A DNA stretch of 39,123 nt from assembly GCA_037176845.1 (NCBI GenBank), contig JAYKXP010000277.1, forward strand, positions 1-39,123, given 5' to 3'. Below the pieces are notes generated by a model. The model made no database searches, was not told where the DNA came from, and saw nothing but the letters and a program-made list of their open reading frames with translations. This document shows positions 32,275 to 39,123 of this stretch, piece by piece. This DNA comes from Paramarasmius palmivorus (Eukaryota; Basidiomycota; Agaricomycetes; Agaricales; Marasmiaceae). Position numbers and translations under genes: made by a program. Every line of letters begins with the position of its first letter. Within the stretch, counting starts at the first letter, position 1.

Positions 32275-35120
32275 TTACAACATATCCCCTACTCTAGTAC
32301 CATCTGAAGGATCCTCTATGTCTATTTCGACTACTATCTCTTTGAGCTGACTGAGTGCATTCAGTTTATTGTCGTCGTTGAGTGAGGCCTGAACTTCACG
32401 ACCACGCAGCCGAATAGCCGCCCACTTAGCCGCCCAGCTCTCCGCCCGACATGTCTCTATAGCAGCCTGCTCCCTAGCATATGCAGCCAAGCCTTCGGTC
32501 AGCCAGGATGAGATATCACTGCGACGACCAATTTGCGAGATCCACCAAGTGGCCCTCGTTCGACAAAATTGGATGCTTCGCCGCATTTCCTCCTCAACCA
32601 AGATGATCTCTTCCTTGGCTCGGCGGGCTAAGGCACGGGCTTTACACCATTCCACTCGGAGACCTAATAAATATGATTAATAGCGAACTCATGATAAATA
32701 AAATTACTTACTTGCTTCTATTTCTCCAACACTTGCCCCCTCTTGTTCTGCGAGCTGGTCGTGACTCTTGTCACCATGTCGCGTGGTGTACCATATCCAC
32801 GAAAGTGGAAGTCTCTCACTCTCACCACGAACCAGTAGCGCTGACTGAGGTACAGTTGGGACTCCATACATACCCTCAAGAATGGCACTGATCTCTGCTT
32901 CACTAACCCCTGCAGCAGCCTGCGCCTTACGAAAGGCTCCCTTCTCCTCTTCAAGCAACAGGCGCTCATTGATGCCTCGAACATCGTTAGGATGGAGCTC
33001 CCGTAACACTTGCGTCCATTCACCGGATCCCTTGATCCGATAGAGTCGCCCGCGCCCGTTCCGGTAGGTGTCACTTGCCGCCTGTATTTTCCGCCCAATG
33101 ACGTCCTGTAGAGTTCGTTGTCTGGTCCAAATGGTTTGGGTCGGCACGACCATGGTTTTGTACTGTGCGGCCACCTTTCGAGCACGAAGTTTATTCCGGA
33201 GTTCGGCGAGTGCGTCAAAGGCTTGGGCTTCTCGGAGCCTGGCCTCAATGAGAATGATATCGGCCGGGAAGATTGCGAGTCGATCAGCATCATTGAAATA
33301 TGGGTCGCTGGGTAGGAGTAAGGGGATATTCTCGACCTCGATATCTTCCATTCCAACATCTACAGCTTCAACATGTGGGCGAATGCTGGGAACATGAGCG
33401 ACCTGGGCCTCCCGAAACTTGCGAATACGACGGAGCAAAGCTGTACGACGTTTGAGAAGGTCGGTATCTTGGTAGACTGTGCTGCTTGAAGCTTTCAGGG
33501 AAGTGGCAAGGTTACGTCTAAGACATGTTCAATCACCTGGAAATTCCATTTTGACTATATAACGTACTGGGCATCCTCGATATCAATAGCTTCTATCACC
33601 ATCGCACTCATTGACATGCCGGTACTTGACATTCCTGACGTACGCTCACGTTTGAGCTCTTCTTCCGCTAGCTGTTTCTTGAGTACTCCCATCGTGATAG
33701 CTGAAAACATAATGACTACTCCAAATCGAAGAACGGCTTGAGATGTCGGCTTACTGGAGGACGGCAAATTGTACGGACATGGCTTATTTGGGTCACGTTC
33801 CCATTCTTCAAGCTGCTTTGTCCATTGCTCGATAAGTTCCGCATGATCGACCATGAGAGCTTCGTGAAAGGCACTGAAAGCACGTGTATATATGACGGCT
33901 TCGGTGATACCTTTAGTAAGTCGCTTCATCAGAGCAGTATCTGGGAAACGATGAGCGAGAATAAGGTTCACTTTGCATTCCAATGCACTTGCCTAGTTGG
34001 ACGGTCTTTCGGTGATTCGAGGCATTGCAATGATCATCCATCGTATCCCATCGTCCACCTGGCATCATCACCGAAAGCGAGCGCGCGAGCTCATTCATGA
34101 AAGGCCAGTTTCGCTCTATGCCTTCTCCGTCGACCTTTCCGACTCCCTCGGTGAAGTTGAGAGCATAAGGTGCGTGGCATTCGTCTTTGTGTGCGGGAAG
34201 ATGAAATTTGGGGACTTTGAACCGTAGTTGGCGGTAAGACGGCATATGGAGTTGCTTGGGTAGTTTGGACATTCGTGCGTAAAAGTGAATAGCCCATTGA
34301 CAGGCTATGTCGTACGAGATGACGACGTAAATGAGCTGACAAAAGATGATTGCAGACAAGAACACCCAGTCCATGTTAACCTGCCTGCAAGTAATTGTTT
34401 CAGTATCAACAAGGGGTGTACTCTAGAGAAAGTCATACCGTTCACCCTTCTGGAGGTCGCCGGTACCATTGGACCAGAACATCTGATGTCGTGCGCAAAT
34501 AACAGACCCGATACCAGTAGCACGCAAGCCTTTGGACTTCTTGGTGTTTGCAGAATAGACGGCAGCAAAAGATGCACAATGGGAAATCTAGCAAGTACGT
34601 TAGCACTCGATGAGGTATAAGCATGCAAAGAGGACCTCATCCTGATCTTTAGTACGCTTCATAACTTCCTGTAGATAGACCTCGTGGTTGACAGTGCAAG
34701 CGAAACCAGGCCCCAGTGGTGGATCCTTAGCATCGTTTGGTCGTAATCGAGCCTTCTGCTTGAAATTGGCATCCATGGCCAAGGTGAGGGTATACAGCCA
34801 TCTGAAAATGGCATTCAATAAGTAATCGAGACAGATACAAATGTCGCGCACTCACGCCTTATCTGCCGGAGCCTGCATCCAGTCAGGCGGTATATTGATA
34901 CCCTCATGAGGGCATGCTCGACAGAGAACTGCAGTGCCCCCATCCGGGGTCCCAGCTATTCCAGTGGGATCATGACCTCGCCCGGCTCGCTTCCCCATCT
35001 TGAGATGACGCCATTGTCGAACTACATCCATGAATTGCTGGAGTCGGTCCTGTGCATAAAATGAGATTGATAGAACATGTGTGTTATCCGAGATCGTACC
35101 GGTGATACGCCTGACTTTAA
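32275..35120 (-). CDS. KDZ-family transposase, 5'-truncated
   Basis: Eight complete exons (35049-34856, 34801-34636, 34587-34439, 34384-33993, 33940-33755, 33700-33568, 33517-32712, 32663-32275) give 2415 nt in one open frame, with a short remnant of an earlier exon at 35120-35100 behind a stop. Landmarks of the KDZ (Kyakuja-Dileera-Zisupton) RNase H-fold transposase are FMDVVRQWRHLKM, GRGHDPTGI, LAMDANF (putative first catalytic Asp), GDLQKGER, VISYDIACQW (second Asp), FKVPKFHLPAHKDEC and GEGIERNW (catalytic Glu). The C-terminal part with RVEWCKARALARR is also typical. The Cys-rich N-terminal region usually found in fungal KDZ proteins is absent. One intron is GC-AG (33992-33941). Family and core are secure; activity is doubtful without the N-terminus. 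Confidence 0.9.
33941..33992 (-). other. GC-AG intron in the KDZ gene
   Basis: The donor CTAG|gcaagt and acceptor tttcccag flank a 52-nt intron whose removal keeps the frame (QLDTALMKRL). It contains an exact CATTCCAATG word at 33976-33985. Confidence 0.8.
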
Positions 35121-37700
35121 TCACTTCTTTTTCGAACGCAAATACGCTAGTTTTGCACTTTATTATTGTTGCATAAACACATAATGGTTATAGAAGGACT
35201 AGTATGAGCCCTGAATAGCTAGTCATTGGACAGAAGGTGTTTTAGGTGGTTATATTAGTGGATCCTGGTACATGGTACACCCCACATGGGTATCTGGCCA
35301 CCACTATTACTTCTACCAGTGGTTGTCGAAGTACAATTACCTCCTGAAAACTGTAGGGAGAAGGTCCCTAAGTGAATTCACTATGGACTACACCTAGATC
35401 ACCTACTGGATGCACCAAAGGGATTCTTACAAGTTAATTTACCCCTTCACACACACCAGAGAGTTATACTGGCTTGGGCATCACTCGGGACTGATGGCAG
35501 AGGGGGAAACTGATCGGAAATCACCGATGCCAGATATGGCAAGGGTCTAGAGACCTGTTGGCCGAAGTTGAACCTATTGATTGGAGCGGAGGCAAAGCTG
35601 TTCAAACCGTTGTTACGGTGGCGGAAGCAGATTCCCTCTGATATACCTTATTGGAAAATGTCCACATGGAGTGGATAAGAAAATTTAGAGGTGGCATTAT
35701 GTGAAGGAACGGTGTTGAGCGATGAGGAGCTCGGGAGGACCCTGCCAGGCCTCCAATTGGTGGAAAAGTGCTTGGCGCATGGAAAAGAAAATTTTATAAA
35801 GGCTAAACGCCTACCCGTCAGCCAGGATTCAACTCCTGTACCTTAAAACAGAGTGTTACCACTTACTCGTCACACTATTTGCACCATATATGGACGTTGC
35901 AACCTATAGATTTCCCTGATATGTATATTTTCTCATTGTATCTCTCTCCCGACTCTGTTTCATCTCTTTTCCATCTCGTTCTGCAGTATATCCGACTCAG
36001 ATTTACCTATTTATTATTCAGTTTATTCACCTTGGACAGTATAAAAAGGACACGCCATGTGGGACGGGGACCTGCAGAGGATTCTGCCCCCCACTTGCAC
36101 AGGGTTACGGGCGTTGGGAAGTGTGGGGGTTGGCGTATCGTACGAATAGATTGCTATTGTTAAATAACCGATTCAGAACTCTACCCAAGTCCAGGCCCTA
36201 GCCTTATATAGAGAAGACTAGTTGAGATCTTACTGCAGACAAGAATTGAGAGAGGTCACGATAAAGACCAAGTTGTTGGCTTTGTGTAAGTGCTCTACAC
36301 TTCTCCTATTTCTGAAACTTTATACTAGTATCGTCTTGGTGGCGTTCTGGGAAGTGTTTTAACCAGTTGGGTTACACTTTAGTATCGTAGAGAAGGCCTC
36401 GGTTTTGGTGCTGAGCTTCCTTGCTTGCGTGCTTTATAGAAGACAGTTTTGGTGGCTCATGTTTTCCGGTCAGTTGTGCTGTAGTTTTTTACCTTAGAGA
36501 GGAGTCAGATGTCCCCATATCTCGAGGCCGTCTAGATCGAACCAAGATCAGCTTCATATAGATCCCCTTGGCGCTTATTTCCTAGCTTATAGAAGCAAGG
36601 ACGACCCTAATTACGCATCATATACAACAGGTTAAGCTACTTTCCTAGAACTTCGACGAATAGAAGTGATTTTTCCCCTCTTGAGACCAAGCTTGAGTAA
36701 ATATCTCTAAGCGCGGCAACTCTGATCACAGCCGAACCACACTTGCACAAGCTACGCCAGCAGTAGAGTGCTTTTGTACACTGAGAGCAGTCATAGTATT
36801 ATAGTGATTTCACCGAAACTAAGCTGGTATTAACTGGAGCCCACCCGCGAGGGGTGGTAGTCTAGAGTATTTACTTGACTCAATCGAGAGAAAAATCCTT
36901 CAAAGCCTTAGCTTGAAGAAATATTTCTACATCTACCCATCTTTTATAAGTGGAACCCTGACGAGGTACACTCCCCAATTTCGCGATAAGAAAGCGATTC
37001 AAAGAGTTTTCTTGTCAACCACGCTATTGAATCAAAATTTAGCCACGCAGGTAAAAAAAGCGTCAATTCGACAAGCGTTTCAAGCTACCAGGTCGTTTCA
37101 TCCACTGCTATCACCCTGAAGCGAGTGAATCTACTACTACACGCTTCTCATCGAGGTTACTTACCGACGACAAACACAAGCTACACGGTTCTCAACCTAT
37201 TACCACCAATCGTTTCGAATAGGAAAAGTTTTCCAGATTCCCTAGACTCTTCACCTTCCCGCGTCGTCAAGTAGACTGGAAGTAGACAAAGCGCATTTAC
37301 ACCCGGATTTTCGTTTTGAAAGAGCGTTACGTTTCAGAGATCCCTCCTCCGGAACCGGTTAGTTACTAGCCCCTACCAGTCCAGAACTAGTGTTTGAACT
37401 ATCTTACTTCGAATTCCCATTCCACCTCTACATGGATTTCCAGATCCTTTGGAGTTAGATCTCTTATCAGACGGACGTACTACGCCGACAGAACCAAAGA
37501 GCGAGAAATTATCTCACTAACCCACTGATATTCGAATCAGAACACGACCTATATTGACTCCGCCAATAAATACCAACGATAGGTACATAACCAGTGTTTA
37601 CCACACTTAGAGAGGTCCTGGCAGACCTAATCAAGAGAAGCGGCTAGTCATATCGGTAAACCACCAGACTGTTTTAAGATATTCAAGGACGTGAAGAATT
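35121..37700. other. No intact gene; possible retroelement end and decayed sequence
   Basis: No open frame longer than about 95 codons is convincing. A TATA-like box (AGTATAAAAAGG) lies near 36038. A TGTTACC start near 35855 could be a long-terminal-repeat edge, but no second copy lies in the window. An inverted repeat CCACCC/GGGTGG with a small loop lies near 36842-36858. Plus-strand translations between 37330 and 37700 contain protein-like runs broken by stops. Confidence 0.3.
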
Positions 37701-38028
37701 CCGATGATTCGGATCCTGCTATGAATGTTTGGGAGAGCTGGTTGGAATAAAGACCTTGAAACTGCCGTTCGGAAGCAGCTAATGTCAACGGCGCGAGACG
37801 GCGAAGATACTTATCTGGCAAGTGTATAAATGCAAGAGTGGACTATCGAAGTCAGATAGCACTAGACCTGAGGTGTGGGACACTCCTATACAAGGTTTGT
37901 CGAGAAGCATGTACGAAGATTTATCCGGAAGCTGCAAACATGGACAGAAGGTCCATAGTAAAGCACAGAAGGTCCGTCACAGAAAATAGGACTTTTTTAT
38001 GGAGGGGGGGGGGGGGGGGGGGGGGGGT

Positions 38029-38061
<33 letters not shown>

Positions 38062-39123
38062 GGGGGGGGGGGGGGGGGGGGGGGGGGTGGGGGGGGGGGA
38101 TATGGGGGGGATAACTCTGATTGGGATGTAGATAAAATTGGAAAGCCTATCATAGAGCCGTTTTCAAGTACTAAATAGACAAGCCTCATGAAAGAGCCTG
38201 CTGTCTGAACCATCATAATGCTTGTACAATGGTTACTATTGAAGTGGTGCTTGAGTGAACAATTGAGCGAGAGCAGAAATAAATTAACCAAGTATGGGGT
38301 GAAATCACCCGTGAAGAGGCAAAGAAAAGGGTTGAGGGGTGCTAGCCAAGAAGAACAACGCCGCTTGACATCCTTAGTGATTTTGAAATTTGGAATGCAA
38401 GAGATGGAAGTCTTGAATGGCAGCAGGTTGATGGAAGCGAGTTAAAAATGAAAAAAATGAACGAGCTTTCAAATGGCTGATCGATTAAACCAACTGCATC
38501 ACAAGTAAAATCACCTGGATTTCCACATACGGTTAGTCCCCGTCTACAAAAAGAAGTTCAAACGAAGCTGAGATTCAAGGAAGAGCCAGCGAACTGGTTG
38601 AGATGAATGACCGACGTCGTGAAGAAAGAAGAGTTCATCAGATGGGAGTTTGCTGCGTCAGTAGATGCGCCATAACAGCCAAGTTGCGTGCGCAGGATCA
38701 AGAGATCCAATCGTTGCTTACTGGTATGGATTCGATCAAGACCCTGATGGAGAAGTGATTTCACTTAAATAAAACCTTGGATGACCTACCTACAGGCTAC
38801 ATCGGCGTTAACAGACCTATTACTAGTCTAGGCAACCCACCAATGGGTAATTCGTACTTCAAACAACGGCTTTAATACCGAGAACAAATGATGTAGCCTT
38901 GTTTTCTATACTTCTGCAAAGAAAGATCCCTTCGCATAGAGTAAGGACTGTTCCACACCAAAAACGTATTGATGGACAAAGATTAATCGCGATGGAAACC
39001 AGTCTGCTCCTCGAACCATGATGATTAAAGATGGTAGCAATTCCCCCGAACCTGGACCTAATCAGACATACACAGCCTCTGTATATGAATACATTAAAGC
39101 TAAAGGCTGGGATAGGAATGATG
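37660..39123 (+). pseudogene. Decayed coding remnant, possibly retroelement Gag-like
   Basis: Near 37670-37745 a plus-strand frame reads FKDVKNSDDSDPAMNVWESW before a stop. Near 38570-38755 another frame reads as a charged helix (RASELVEMNDRRREERR, then KLRAQDQEIQSLLTGMDSI). Near 39048-39123 a frame reads EPGPNQTYTASVYEYIKAKG. The style and order recall Ty3-type Gag (coiled coil followed by a capsid region), but stops and frame changes are frequent and the poly-G tract interrupts it. Identity is tentative. Confidence 0.25.
38001..38110. repeat. Interrupted poly-G tract of about 110 nt
   Basis: Runs of 24, 32, 26, 11 and 7 G are separated by A (38003), T (38028), A (38061), T (38088) and a final ATAT. 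The alternation A-G-T-G-A-G-T-G suggests a doubled unit. It could fold as G-quadruplexes or be an assembly or sequencing artefact. Confidence 0.9.

Noticed and set aside
33068..33397. Plus-strand frame of 109 codons with Ser/Ala-rich composition
   Set aside because: It lies antisense to the large KDZ exon and shows no domain or splice logic.
35805..35870. tRNA-like sequence on the minus strand (a D-arm-like GGTAACACTC and a B-box-like AGTTGAATCC)
   Set aside because: The acceptor stem does not pair and the anticodon and T stems are too short, so no functional tRNA can be claimed. It could be a tRNA-derived repeat, but no second copy was seen.
35855..36660. Possible 5' long terminal repeat starting TGTTACC with a TATA-like box
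   Set aside because: No matching second repeat, primer-binding site or polypurine tract could be identified within the window.
37838..38131. Plus-strand frame with a long Gly run, and its minus-strand poly-Pro counterpart
   Set aside because: Both are products of the poly-G tract and have no other protein features.
1..39123. CRISPR arrays, bacterial operon signals, rRNA or riboswitches
   Set aside because: The window is fungal nuclear-type DNA with spliceosomal introns. No regularly spaced repeats or structured RNA signatures of these kinds were seen.

Overview
The window looks like nuclear DNA of a mushroom-type fungus (Agaricomycetes, Basidiomycota). The reasons are genes cut by many introns of about 50 nt, a cytochrome P450 family with the basidiomycete GWRFA heme loop, a KDZ-type transposase, and short TTAGGG tracts. 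No genus can be named from the sequence alone. Nearly every recognisable gene lies on the minus strand. All exon models below were traced by hand from splice signals and reading-frame continuity.

Left edge (1-3.7 kb): two paralogous members of an unnamed Agaricomycete protein family, one running off the window and one truncated. Next (3.7-18.2 kb) comes a tandem array of four P450 units in different states: a fragment (unit D, about 3.77-4.44 kb), a frameshifted pseudogene (unit A, 6.0-8.1 kb) and two intact nine-exon genes (unit B, 542 codons; unit C, 547 codons). Upstream of each P450 lies related DNA with a short TTAGGG-like tract and remains of a second gene. A MITE-like element with perfect 23-bp terminal inverted repeats sits at 18.8-19.1 kb, followed by a small gene for a double-stranded-RNA-binding-domain protein (20.05-20.8 kb).

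Middle (about 21.3-35.1 kb): a one-directional block of six genes. They encode a 1124-residue Q/N-rich, acidic and RGG-tailed protein; orphan proteins of 151, 291 and about 221 residues; a 234-residue protein with a viroplasmin/RNase H1 N-terminal-like module; and a KDZ transposase whose 5' end is missing but whose remaining 800-odd codons are open. The block is marked by a short word, ATTGGAATG (reverse complement CATTCCAAT). It is dense in the flank at 21.3-22.2 kb, recurs at 30.4-30.5 kb, and is also embedded in the exons of the large gene. I saw no exact copy outside 21.3-34 kb. The most interesting reading is a large multi-gene KDZ transposon, or its remains, with a dispersed recognition word; its ends were not found.

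Right edge (35.1-39.1 kb): no intact gene. It holds AT-rich DNA, a TATA-like box, weak retroelement-like coding remnants and an extraordinary interrupted poly-G tract of about 110 nt.
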